Source: Nocardioides albertanoniae
GTDB taxonomy: Bacteria; Actinomycetota; Actinomycetes; Propionibacteriales; Nocardioidaceae
DNA length: 64,000 nucleotides
NCBI RefSeq assembly: GCF_006716315.1
Contig: NZ_VFOV01000001.1
Span: 3,798,501-3,862,500, forward strand
Direction: 5' to 3'
The translations under genes were made by a program, and so were the position numbers. The notes below the pieces were generated by a model. That model saw only the letters and a program-made list of their open reading frames with translations, was not told the origin of the DNA and made no database searches. Below are positions 16,629-23,876 of this stretch, one piece after another (positions within the stretch are counted from its first letter, which is position 1; every line of letters begins with the position of its first letter).

Positions 16629-17276
16629 ATGCCCCTCGCCCGCGTCCACAATCTCTCGATCTCGCTCGACGGCTTCGCGACCGGCGAGCCCCAGTCGGCC
16701 GAGGCCCCGTTCGGCCATGCCGGCGAACGCCTCCACGAGTGGATGTTCGCCACCCGGTTCTGGGACTCCTCGGGATCCGCGGGCCTCGACGACGCCCTCG
16801 CCCAACGCCACGGCCAGGGCATCGGCGCCGAGATCATGGGCGCGAACAAGTTCGGGCCGCCGGGATGGCAGGACGACCCCGACTGGACGGGCTGGTGGGG
16901 CTCCAACCCGCCGTTCCGCTCACCGACGTTCGTCCTCACCCACCGACCTCGCCCACCGGTTGAGATGGAGGGCGGCACCACCTTCCACTTCCTCGACGTG
17001 CCCCCGGCCGAAGCGCTGGAGACCGCGTTCGAGGCGGCCGAGGGCCAGGACGTACGCATCGGCGGCGGCGCCACCGTGGTGCGCGACTTCGTCGCCGCCG
17101 GTCTCGTCGACCTCATGCACCTGGTGCAGGTGCCGATCGTCCTCGGGCGCGGCGTACGCATCTGGGACGGGCTGGAAGCCACCGAGGACGACTACGACAT
17201 CGAGGCCGTATCCTCACCCAGCGGCGTCACCCACCTGACCTTCACCCGCAAACCGGAGGGATCCGTCCATGGCTGA
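16629..17276 (+). CDS. Dihydrofolate reductase/RibD C-terminal domain protein
   Basis: A 215-residue reductase-fold protein. VHNLSISLDGFATGEPQS is the N-terminal strand and substrate loop of the RibD_C/DHFR family, and DVRIGGGATVVRDFVAAGLVD is the Gly-rich NADP loop. LMHLVQVPIVLGRGVRIWDG is the conserved C-terminal strand. These proteins are NAD(P)H-dependent reductases of unknown substrate. GGAGG precedes the ATG. The 3' end overlaps arr by eight bases, so the two are co-translated, which may link it to drug response. Confidence 0.85.
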   Translation: MPLARVHNLSISLDGFATGEPQSAEAPFGHAGERLHEWMFATRFWDSSGSAGLDDALAQRHGQGIGAEIMGANKFGPPGWQDDPDWTGWWGSNPPFRSPTFVLTHRPRPPVEMEGGTTFHFLDVPPAEALETAFEAAEGQDVRIGGGATVVRDFVAAGLVDLMHLVQVPIVLGRGVRIWDGLEATEDDYDIEAVSSPSGVTHLTFTRKPEGSVHG

Positions 17277-17673
17277 ACTGCTCGACGAAGGGCCGTTCTA
17301 CCACGGGACGAAGGCCGACCTACGGGCCGGAGATCACCTCACCGCCGGGTTCCGGTCCAACTACCGGCCCGAGGTGGTCATGAACCACATCTACTTCACC
17401 GCACTGCCCGACGGCGCGGGTCTCGCCGCCGAGCTAGCCGCCGGCGACGCGGCGCCACGGGTCTACCTCGTCGAGCCGACCGGCGAGTTCGAGAACGACC
17501 CCAACGTCACCGACAAGAAGTTCCCCGGCAACCCCACCCGCTCCTACCGCAGCGCCGAACCGATCCGGATAGTCTCCGAGATGCTCGACTGGACGAGGCT
17601 GACCCCCGAGGCCCTCCAGGGGTGGCGCGACCGGCTCGCCGCGATGGGCGACGACGCCGAGATCATCAACTAG
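17269..17673 (+). CDS. arr: Rifamycin ADP-ribosyltransferase Arr
   Basis: A 134-residue protein matching Arr along its whole length: FYHGTKADLRAGDHLTAG, NHIYFTALPDGAGLAAELA, VYLVEPTGEFENDPNVTDKK and FPGNPTRSYRS are all family-diagnostic. Arr transfers ADP-ribose from NAD+ to the C23 hydroxyl of rifamycins, preventing binding to RNA polymerase. The usual His/Tyr/Asp residues appear to be present (YHGT, IYFTAL, the Asp-rich VEPTGEFENDPN). It overlaps the upstream RibD-like gene. Together with helR 2.5 kb away it predicts intrinsic rifamycin resistance. Confidence 0.95.
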   Translation: MAELLDEGPFYHGTKADLRAGDHLTAGFRSNYRPEVVMNHIYFTALPDGAGLAAELAAGDAAPRVYLVEPTGEFENDPNVTDKKFPGNPTRSYRSAEPIRIVSEMLDWTRLTPEALQGWRDRLAAMGDDAEIIN

Positions 17674-17684
17674 CCGGGGTCGCT

Positions 17685-17728
17685 AGACACGTCAGTGCCA
17701 GACAGGTCAGCGCAGACACGTCAGTGCC
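17685..17728. repeat. Threefold 15-mer repeat containing the iron-permease-like stop
   Basis: AGACACGTCAGTGCC, a diverged 14-base middle copy, then AGACACGTCAGTGCC again. The TGA stop of the minus-strand gene (17721-17723) lies in the last copy. Confidence 0.9.
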
Positions 17729-18119
17729 GCTCCTCGAGCCCGACCGCGTCACGCAGGGTGCGCACCGACTCGGCCAGGTCCTCGTCGTCGCGCGCCCGCG
17801 ACTCCATCAGGTCGGAGAGGGCCGAGGCGATCACGTTGAGCTTCTCGTGGGAGGCCTCCTCCGAGCGTCGGCCGGCGTTCTGGAGCAGCACCAGCAACAG
17901 CAGCGAGAGCACCGAGGAGCCGGTGTGCAGGCCGAGCTCCCACTTCGTGCTCGAGGGCCAGAAGGGGAAGCTCGCCGCCCACAGCACCAGGACGACCACG
18001 ATCACGTAGAAGAACGGGGCGTGGCTGACCACATGGGTGACCGCCTCCACGAAACGCTCGAACCAGTTGCGTCCGTCGCCTCGCCGGCGAGACTCCCTCG
18101 CCTTGTTCTCCATCGTCAT
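17721..18119 (-). CDS. Low-affinity iron permease family membrane protein
   Basis: A 132-residue protein with two membrane helices (FFYVIVVVLVLWAASFPFW and VLSLLLLVLLQNAGRR) and a C-terminal helix HEKLNVIASALSDLM. This matches the bacterial Iron_permease family pattern of an N-terminal FERF motif, a TGSSVLS stretch, LLQN and a helix with KL. The name comes from yeast Fet4 similarity; transport has not been shown for such short bacterial proteins. The start is fixed by TACGGT six bases upstream of the ATG at 18119. Confidence 0.75.
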   Translation of the reverse strand: MTMENKARESRRRGDGRNWFERFVEAVTHVVSHAPFFYVIVVVLVLWAASFPFWPSSTKWELGLHTGSSVLSLLLLVLLQNAGRRSEEASHEKLNVIASALSDLMESRARDDEDLAESVRTLRDAVGLEERH

Positions 18120-18125
18120 GGGGTC

Positions 18126-18131
18126 ACCGTA
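18126..18131 (-). promoter_or_regulatory. Leaderless -10 box
   Basis: TACGGT on the minus strand, six bases before the ATG at 18119. Confidence 0.5.
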
Positions 18132-18152
18132 GCCCCGATCCGACGCGGTGAT

Positions 18153-18494
18153 TCAGCCTTCGCGGATGGTCATCCGAGCGAGCTGGTCACCGTCGACGTC
18201 GAAGACGAACTTCGAGCGCCCGTTGGCGTGGGTGGAGCGCCAGTCACCGATGACCGTCACCCTGGTGCCGGCGACCTCGACCTCCTCGACGGCGAGGGTG
18301 CCCTGGGCGCCGATGAACTCGTTGTCGCTCCATCCCTTGATCTGCTCGCGACCGGTGAAGACACGGCCCCAGTCGTCGACGGCCCCACCGTCCGTGAACG
18401 CGTCGAGGAACGCGGCCTCGTCGTGGCGGTTGACGGCCTCGACGAAGGCGGCGACCGGCTCGGGGATCGTCTGCTCTGCCTTGTGCTCTGTCAT
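18153..18494 (-). CDS. SnoaL/NTF2-like protein
   Basis: A 113-residue NTF2-fold protein (EPVAAFVEAVNRHDEAAFLDAFTD, then GREQIKGWSDNEF and GDWRSTHANGRSKFVFDVDGD). Such proteins act as cyclases, isomerases or binding partners; none of these can be assigned. ATG 18494 follows GAGGAAG. It is downstream of the SDR gene on the same strand with a 26-base gap, so the two are probably one operon under the TetR gene at 19340. Confidence 0.8.
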   Translation of the reverse strand: MTEHKAEQTIPEPVAAFVEAVNRHDEAAFLDAFTDGGAVDDWGRVFTGREQIKGWSDNEFIGAQGTLAVEEVEVAGTRVTVIGDWRSTHANGRSKFVFDVDGDQLARMTIREG

Positions 18495-18504
18495 CTGCTT
18501 CCTC

Positions 18505-18528
18505 TTTCTCAGCGAGTTTCTCAGCGAG
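18505..18528. repeat. 12-bp tandem duplication containing the SDR stop
   Basis: Two perfect copies of TTTCTCAGCGAG; on the minus strand each supplies an in-frame TGA (18521-18523 is the functional stop). Confidence 0.95.
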
Positions 18529-19276
18529 TGGTGTAGCCGCCGTTGGCGAAGATCGTCTGGCCGGTGATCCACCAGCCCTCCGATGCCAGGAATCGTACGA
18601 TCGGGGCGATGTCCTCGATCTGGGTCAGCTGGTCGCCCATGCCCTGCGACTTGTGGAACTCGACGCGTTCCGGAGTCTCCTGACCGTAGAAGAACGGGGT
18701 GTCCATCGGCCCGGGGGCGACGGCCGTGACGGAGATCCCGCGGGCGGCGTACTCCTTGGCCGCAGCGCGGGTGAAGTGCTCGACCGGGCTCTTGCCGCCC
18801 GCGTAGGTCGAGTAGCCATCGGTGAACGCGGCGAGCAGCGCGGTGACGATGGTGATGATCTTGCCGCCGTCGGCGAGGTGCTTGCCGGCCTCCTGGATGA
18901 AGAAGTACGCCGCCTTCGCGTTGATGTCGAACATCGAGTCGTACTCGTCCTCGGTGGTCTCGGCGATGGGCTTGCGCAGCACCTTGCCGACCGTGTTCAC
19001 GGCGACGTCGATCGTGCCGAGCGCGGCCTCGGCATCGGCGAACAGGCGGGCCACGTTGGCCGGCACGGTCAGGTCGCCCTGCAGGACGACGGCCTTGCCT
19101 CCTGCCGCCTCGACGTCGGCAAGGGTGCTCTCGGCGTCGGCGCGGGTCGACTCGGAGTTGAAGTGGATGGCGACGTTCGCGCCCGACTCGGCCGCCTGCC
19201 GCGCGATCAGCCCGCCCAGATTCTTCGCTCCCCCGGCGATGAGGACGTTCTTGCCCGCGAGCGTGTGCTCCGTCAT
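18521..19276 (-). CDS. Short-chain dehydrogenase/reductase
   Basis: A 251-residue classical SDR. The cofactor loop reads IAGGAKNLGG (a variant of TGxxxGxG), the active-site Tyr and Lys are in YSTYAGGKSPV, and the C-terminus has GWWITGQTIFANGGYTTR. The residue 13 before the Tyr, normally Ser, is Thr (IVTALL). Substrate unknown. AGGAGGT precedes the ATG. It is divergent from a TetR gene with two palindromes between them and is followed by a SnoaL-like gene. Confidence 0.88.
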   Translation of the reverse strand: MTEHTLAGKNVLIAGGAKNLGGLIARQAAESGANVAIHFNSESTRADAESTLADVEAAGGKAVVLQGDLTVPANVARLFADAEAALGTIDVAVNTVGKVLRKPIAETTEDEYDSMFDINAKAAYFFIQEAGKHLADGGKIITIVTALLAAFTDGYSTYAGGKSPVEHFTRAAAKEYAARGISVTAVAPGPMDTPFFYGQETPERVEFHKSQGMGDQLTQIEDIAPIVRFLASEGWWITGQTIFANGGYTTR

Positions 19277-19286
19277 GGAGACCTCC

Positions 19287-19311
19287 TATATCGATGATAC
19301 TGATCTATATA
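19287..19311. promoter_or_regulatory. Imperfect dyad upstream of the SDR gene
   Basis: TATATCGAT-N7-ATCTATATA with one mismatch, in an unusually AT-rich stretch directly upstream of the SDR ribosome site. Likely overlaps the SDR -10 region and may be an operator half. Confidence 0.45.
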
Positions 19312-19316
19312 TCTTT

Positions 19317-19336
19317 GCTACATCGGCTAATGTAGC
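19317..19336. promoter_or_regulatory. TetR operator overlapping the tetR promoter
   Basis: GCTACAT-N6-ATGTAGC, perfect seven-base arms. It covers the -10 box of the tetR gene at 19340, as expected for autorepression. Confidence 0.6.
19328..19333 (+). promoter_or_regulatory. Leaderless -10 box of tetR
   Basis: TAATGT, six bases before the ATG at 19340, inside the palindrome. Confidence 0.5.
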
Positions 19337-19339
19337 ACT

Positions 19340-20032
19340 ATGACAGAGACGGCAACAAGCGATACACGGGTGCGGCTGATCGATGCAGCCGCCGACCTGA
19401 TCGCGGCAGCTCCCGGCGAGGACTTCTCGCTGCGCGCGGTCTGCGACGCGGTCGGGGTCAAGATGCCCACGCTGTATCACTTCTTCGGCTCCAAGCAGGG
19501 CCTGATCGACGCCGTCGTCGAACGCGGCTTCGACCTCTACCTCGGCGAGAAGTCCGCGATGGAGGCGTCCGGCGACCCGATCCAGGACATCCGCGCGGGC
19601 TGGGACGCCCACGTCGCCTTCGGCCTGGCGAACCCGGGGTTCTACACCCTCATGTACGGCAAGGTACGCCCCGGCCACTCCCCCGAGGCGCAGTCGCGAG
19701 CGAGCGAGATCCTCCTCTCCCTCACGACACGAGCGGCCGATCACGGACGCCTCGCGGTGACCCCGGAGCAGGCTGCCGCCCACGTGCTCGTCGCCAACAT
19801 CGGGGTCACTCTCCGACAGATCGTCATGGCAGCCGCCGACCCCGATCTCTCGGCCGCCGTGCGCGAGGGCACCCTCGCCGCCATCACCGGCACCGGCGCC
19901 CAGCCGCGCACCCCGCTCGCCGCCGCGATCGAGGTCGCGGCCGCCAACCCCGACGTCCTGGGCAAGGCCGAGACACAGCTCCTCGTCGAATGGCTGACCA
20001 CGCTCGGCGAGGGCACGTCTTCGGCCGGTTAG
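19340..20032 (+). CDS. TetR family regulator
   Basis: A 230-residue TetR regulator. HTH: LRAVCDAVGVKMPTLYHFFGSK near residues 32-53, then a helical effector domain with ADHGRLAVTPEQAAAHVLVANI. It is divergent from the SDR/SnoaL pair, with a seven-base-arm dyad over its own promoter, which suggests autoregulation and control of that pair. Its TAG stop lies in the first arm of a long-loop inverted repeat leading into the helR upstream region. Confidence 0.9.
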   Translation: MTETATSDTRVRLIDAAADLIAAAPGEDFSLRAVCDAVGVKMPTLYHFFGSKQGLIDAVVERGFDLYLGEKSAMEASGDPIQDIRAGWDAHVAFGLANPGFYTLMYGKVRPGHSPEAQSRASEILLSLTTRAADHGRLAVTPEQAAAHVLVANIGVTLRQIVMAAADPDLSAAVREGTLAAITGTGAQPRTPLAAAIEVAAANPDVLGKAETQLLVEWLTTLGEGTSSAG

Positions 20033-20065
20033 CAAGTCGGGCCGACGCACTTTGAACCGGCCGAA
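20020..20065. repeat. Nested inverted repeat between tetR and helR
   Basis: Outer arms TTCGGCCGGTT (20020-20030) and AACCGGCCGAA (20055-20065), perfect over 11 bases. An inner dyad GTCGG-G-CCGAC lies at 20036-20046. It begins at the tetR stop and ends about 100 bases before helR. It may be a terminator or a regulatory structure. Confidence 0.6.
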
Positions 20066-20167
20066 ACTGCTGGTTGACTGGCAAGATTCTCCCGTCCCGC
20101 GAGCCGATCCCGGTCATCTCGCCGACGAGCGAGAGGCCTGTTCAGATCAGCCGTTCAAGGGGACCCG

Positions 20168-22285
20168 GTGACCGAAGAGACCACTGCGCCGTACGCCGGC
20201 GCTGCCGTACGCGAGGATGCGATCGCCGAGGAGCAGGCCCATCTCGACGCGGCCCATGAGCGCCGGCACGAGATCGTCAGGGCTCTGGGCGCAGAGCTCT
20301 CGACCCCGGCGCAGGATGCGGTCGAGCAGGCTCGGCATCGGGGTCTGGCCCGGCACCGCACCGAGCTGCAGCGCGCCGAGGGCGGGCTGGTCTTCGGACG
20401 CCTCGACGCACTCGACGGCACCACCCGCAGGATCGGCCGCATCGGCGTCTCCGGCGCCACCGACGATGACGATCCGCTGGTGCTCGACTGGCGCGCGCAG
20501 GCCGCTCGCCCGTTCTACCTGGCCACCCCGGTCGAACCGCTCGGACAGGCCCACCGCCGCCACATCCGCGTCGAGGGCAGCACCGTCACGGGCGTCGACG
20601 ACGAGCCGCTCGACGTGGCCAACGCGAGCGGCCTGGTCGGCGAGGGCGCCCTCTTCGCGGCTCTCGGGGAGCGGCGTACGGGCCAGATGACCACCGCCGC
20701 CGCGACCCTGCAGCGCGAGCAGGACAAGGTGGTGCGTGCCGAGGCGAAGGGACCGCTCGTGGTGCAGGGCGGCCCGGGCACGGGCAAGACCGTGGTGGCG
20801 CTCCACCGTGCCGCCTACCTGCTCTTCGCCAACCCGCAGCTCGCGGCCCAGGGGGTCTTGACGCTCGGCCCGTCGCGCAGGTTCCTGGACTACATCGCGC
20901 AGGTGCTCCCCGCCCTCGGTGAGACCGCGATCGTCGCGGCCACCCCCGACATCCTCGTGCCGGGCATCACCGTCACCGCCGAGGATCCGCGCGCGACCGA
21001 GGAGATCAAGGGGCGAGCGCTGTGGCAACCGGCGCTGACCCGCTACGTCGCCTCGCTCACGCCCGAGGCCACTGCGATCGAGCTCTTCTGGCAGGCGGAG
21101 CGATACGAGATCCCGGCCGCCACCGTCGGTCGCCTCATCGCCGCCGCGATCTCGGGACGCACCTATCACGGCGCGCGCGCCGTTTTCGCCGACCAGGTGC
21201 GTGAGCGACTCGTGCAGGCCATCGCCGACCGCAGCGAGGAGCTCTTCGCCCGCGTCGACGACGGTCTCGAAGACATCGTGCACCAGCGCGTCGACTTCCC
21301 CGAGGTCGCGGGCGGCGACGAAGGCAGCGAGGCCGACGGCGTGCTCACCGACGCCGAGCTCGACGCGCTGCGCGAGAAGATCGCCGACGACCCGCACGTG
21401 GCCGTGACCGTCGGCAGGGTCTGGCCGGTGCTCGACCCCGAGGAGGAGCTGCGACGCCTCCTGCACGACGACGCGGCGCTGCGCCAGTTCGCCCCCGAGC
21501 TGAGCGCTGCCGAGCGCGCGGCGGTCTCGGCCCAGCAGACAGGATGGGCGAGCGGCGACGTCGCGCTGCTCGACGCGATCTCCGACCTCCTCGGCGACAC
21601 CGTCGTGCACCCGCCCGAGGAGGAGTTCCTCGCCGAGCGGGCAGCCGCGCGCCGCGACTGGGTCTACGGTCACGTGATCGTCGACGAGGCCCAGGAGCTC
21701 TCCGAGATGCAGTGGCACATGGTGGCCCGGCGTACGCCGCAGCTCTCGATCACCGCGGTCGGCGACATCGACCAGGCCGAGACCCCGCACCACCACACGA
21801 CGTGGGCCCAGGCCGTCGGCGCGGTGTTCGGCTCACGCTGGACCCAGGCGGCGCTGACCATCGGCTATCGCACCCCGGCCGAGGTGATGGCACTGACCGC
21901 GCCGATCCTGAAGCGGGCCGGGAGCCTCAGCGAGCCACCGCGTGCCGTCCGGTTCTCGGGGTTCGAGCCGTGGGAGCTCGACGTCGACGAGGCTCACCTG
22001 GTGACGGAGACAGCGCGAGCGTTCCGCGAGCTGACCGACCGCTGGTCGGGCGGCACCGTCGGCGTCATCGCCGCCGCCGACCGGGTGCCCGTGCTCAGCG
22101 CCGCGCTGGAGAACGTGCCCGTGATCACCGCGACCCAGTCCAAGGGCCTGGAGTGGGACGCCACCCTCGTGATCGACCCGGACGGTATCGCCGCAGAGCC
22201 CCGCGGCTGGAACAGGCTCTACGTCGCACTCACCCGCTCGACCCAGGAGCTGGGCCGGATCAACATCGGCGCGGCGGGTCGGTGA
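20168..22285 (+). CDS. helR: HelR-type RNA polymerase-associated helicase-like ATPase
   Basis: A 705-residue superfamily 1 protein of the HelD/HelR group. The N-terminus has a charged helical arm (EEQAHLDAAHERRHEIVRAL). The ATPase core has Walker A QGGPGTGKTVVALHRAAYL near residue 200, DEAQELSEMQWHMV for Walker B, and C-terminal motifs VITATQSKGLEWD and RLYVALTRSTQEL. In actinobacteria HelR binds RNA polymerase, displaces rifamycins and recycles stalled enzyme, giving resistance. GTG 20168 follows AAGGGGA. With arr nearby, a rifamycin-response role is likely; assignment to HelR rather than a general HelD rests on this context. Confidence 0.88.
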   Translation: MTEETTAPYAGAAVREDAIAEEQAHLDAAHERRHEIVRALGAELSTPAQDAVEQARHRGLARHRTELQRAEGGLVFGRLDALDGTTRRIGRIGVSGATDDDDPLVLDWRAQAARPFYLATPVEPLGQAHRRHIRVEGSTVTGVDDEPLDVANASGLVGEGALFAALGERRTGQMTTAAATLQREQDKVVRAEAKGPLVVQGGPGTGKTVVALHRAAYLLFANPQLAAQGVLTLGPSRRFLDYIAQVLPALGETAIVAATPDILVPGITVTAEDPRATEEIKGRALWQPALTRYVASLTPEATAIELFWQAERYEIPAATVGRLIAAAISGRTYHGARAVFADQVRERLVQAIADRSEELFARVDDGLEDIVHQRVDFPEVAGGDEGSEADGVLTDAELDALREKIADDPHVAVTVGRVWPVLDPEEELRRLLHDDAALRQFAPELSAAERAAVSAQQTGWASGDVALLDAISDLLGDTVVHPPEEEFLAERAAARRDWVYGHVIVDEAQELSEMQWHMVARRTPQLSITAVGDIDQAETPHHHTTWAQAVGAVFGSRWTQAALTIGYRTPAEVMALTAPILKRAGSLSEPPRAVRFSGFEPWELDVDEAHLVTETARAFRELTDRWSGGTVGVIAAADRVPVLSAALENVPVITATQSKGLEWDATLVIDPDGIAAEPRGWNRLYVALTRSTQELGRINIGAAGR

Positions 22286-22287
22286 CG

Positions 22288-22623
22288 CTAGCCCGAGAGC
22301 CCGATCGCCGAGGTGACGGCGACGTAGACAGCAGTTCCCGCGAAGATGCTCAGCGTCATCCGGCCGCGCCACAGGTGCAGGCCGATCGTGACGGCGAGCG
22401 CGAGCACGGTGGGGCCGACGGAGGCCAGGGCGGCGAGGTCGGTGTCGTGCACGGTGTAGGCCGCGAGGATGACCATGACCCCGACGGGCATGCGGTCACC
22501 GACGTACGCCAGGAGCGTGCTGTGGCGCAGCGGGGCCAGCATCGCGAACGGGGCGGCGCGGAGCGCCCAGGTGACGGCCGCGGAGACCGCGATGCCGGAC
22601 AGGACGTACCAGGGATCAAGCAC
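22288..22623 (-). CDS. azlD: AzlD family branched-chain amino acid export subunit
   Basis: A 111-residue protein with about four membrane helices and the AzlD pattern VTWALRAAPFAMLAPLRHS and GDRMPVGVMVILAAY. With AzlC it forms an exporter for branched-chain amino acids and analogues. The GTG start at 22623 overlaps the 3' end of azlC by eight bases. The 3' end is two bases from the convergent helR stop. Confidence 0.88.
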   Translation of the reverse strand: MLDPWYVLSGIAVSAAVTWALRAAPFAMLAPLRHSTLLAYVGDRMPVGVMVILAAYTVHDTDLAALASVGPTVLALAVTIGLHLWRGRMTLSIFAGTAVYVAVTSAIGLSG

Positions 22624-23344
22624 GGCGGGACCTCCGGACCGAGACGAGGTAGGAGCAGACGATCGCGACGCCGAACATGCCCATGGCGATCAGCAGCATG
22701 TTGGCGGGCGAGATCAACGCCGCGACGATCGCGCAGGCGAGCGCGACGACCGAGACCGGCACCGACCTGCGCACCTTGTAGGCCTCGATCCCCAGCACCA
22801 CGAACAACGCGGTGACGGCGAAGTCGAGGCCGACGACCTGCGGCGGGATGAGCGAGCCCAGCCCCGCGCCGATCGCCACACAGAGCACCCACGCGACGTG
22901 GAAGAACGCCTGGATGCTGATGATCCGTGCGCGCGACCAACCGGCCGAGTCGGGCGTCGCGGTGAGCGCGTACGCCTCGTCGGTCAGGGCGAAGGTGCTG
23001 TAGGCCCGCCACCAGCCGCCGCCCACCCGGTGCATCGGGAAGGTGATCGCGTAGAAGACGTGCCGGAAGTTCACCAGCAGCGTGCTGACGGCGATCTGTG
23101 CCAGCGGAGCGGTCGCGGCGAGCAGGCCGACCAGGAGGAACTCCATGGATCCGGCGAACACGACCGCCCCGAGCACCGGCGCCCACCACCAGGCGAGGCC
23201 GGACTGCACCACGAGCACCCCGAGCGCGAGCCCCAGCGGCACCACGGCGACGCACGCCGGCGCCACCGTCCGCCACCCGGCGGCGACCTCGGACCGGGCG
23301 TCCTCGCGCGCGCCGGCCACTTCTGCTGACTCCATCACCTGCAT
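22616..23344 (-). CDS. azlC: AzlC family branched-chain amino acid exporter
   Basis: A 242-residue membrane protein with the AzlC features: VVPLGLALGVLVVQSGLAWW, VFAGSMEFLLVGLLA, and the conserved LLVNFRHVFYAITFP and FALTDEAYAL. It is the main subunit of the AzlCD exporter. ATG 23344 is fixed by TAGACT six bases upstream. The divergent Lrp-type regulator at 23408 mirrors the azlB-azlCD arrangement known from Bacillus. Confidence 0.92.
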   Translation of the reverse strand: MQVMESAEVAGAREDARSEVAAGWRTVAPACVAVVPLGLALGVLVVQSGLAWWWAPVLGAVVFAGSMEFLLVGLLAATAPLAQIAVSTLLVNFRHVFYAITFPMHRVGGGWWRAYSTFALTDEAYALTATPDSAGWSRARIISIQAFFHVAWVLCVAIGAGLGSLIPPQVVGLDFAVTALFVVLGIEAYKVRRSVPVSVVALACAIVAALISPANMLLIAMGMFGVAIVCSYLVSVRRSRRA

Positions 23345-23350
23345 AGGGCA

Positions 23351-23356
23351 AGTCTA
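23351..23356 (-). promoter_or_regulatory. Leaderless -10 box of azlC
   Basis: TAGACT on the minus strand, six bases before the ATG at 23344. Confidence 0.55.
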
Positions 23357-23371
23357 GGAAAGTCTGGACGC

Positions 23372-23387
23372 GATCGGGTTGCCGATC
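23372..23387. promoter_or_regulatory. Candidate Lrp operator
   Basis: GATCGG-N4-CCGATC, a perfect dyad between the divergent azlC and lrp -10 boxes. Confidence 0.5.
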
Positions 23388-23395
23388 ATGCCTGC

Positions 23396-23401
23396 TAGAT
23401 T
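23396..23401 (+). promoter_or_regulatory. Leaderless -10 box of the Lrp gene
   Basis: TAGATT, six bases before the ATG at 23408. Confidence 0.55.
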
Positions 23402-23407
23402 GAGGTT

Positions 23408-23860
23408 ATGAGCAATGATCATTCGATCGACGAGCTAGACCGAGCAATCATTGCCGAGCTCGAGAACGACGCCCGGCTGAGCAACACCGAGCTGGCCCGA
23501 AGGGTCGGACTCACCCCCGCACCCTGCCTTCGACGGGTGCAGCGGCTCGAGCGCGACGGGGTGATCACCGGCTATCACGCACAGGTCGACCCGCGGAGCA
23601 GCGGCCGCGGCCTCGAGGTCGTCGTCGCCGTCGACATCGCCGTCAACGACGGCAGGACCATCGACGACTTCGAGACCGCCGTCGTCGCCATCCCCGAGGT
23701 CACCGAGATCCGCCGCATGCTCGGCCAGCCCGACTACTACCTGCGTGTGCAGGTCGCCGACCTCGATGCGTACGAGGCGCTGCTCGTCGGCACGATCTCG
23801 CGGCTGCCCGCGGTCAACCGGCTGCTGTCACACCAGACGATGCGGCAGATCAAGGGCTAG
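23408..23860 (+). CDS. Lrp/AsnC family regulator
   Basis: A 150-residue Lrp/AsnC protein: N-terminal HTH (LDRAIIAELENDARLSNTEL, RRVGLTPAPCLRRVQRLERDG) and a C-terminal RAM domain with EVTEIRRMLGQPDYYLRVQVADL. It probably senses branched-chain amino acids and controls the divergent azlCD genes. The last codons and the stop are duplicated in a 16-bp tandem repeat. Confidence 0.93.
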   Translation: MSNDHSIDELDRAIIAELENDARLSNTELARRVGLTPAPCLRRVQRLERDGVITGYHAQVDPRSSGRGLEVVVAVDIAVNDGRTIDDFETAVVAIPEVTEIRRMLGQPDYYLRVQVADLDAYEALLVGTISRLPAVNRLLSHQTMRQIKG

Positions 23861-23876
23861 GCAGATCAAGGGCTAG
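23845..23876. repeat. 16-bp tandem duplication at convergent gene ends
   Basis: Two perfect copies of GCAGATCAAGGGCTAG. The first holds the Lrp TAG stop (23858-23860). The minus-strand CBS gene ends within the same repeat at 23850, so the duplication encodes its last residues. Confidence 0.95.

Noticed and set aside
17721-18119. Calling the small membrane protein an iron transporter
   Set aside because: Family resemblance only; two helices are too few to infer transport.
20033-20167. Rifamycin-associated element upstream of helR
   Set aside because: No convincing match to an element of that kind was found; the inverted repeat present has a different sequence and layout.
20147-21796. 549-residue minus-strand open frame
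   Set aside because: Shadow of helR with no recognisable domain.
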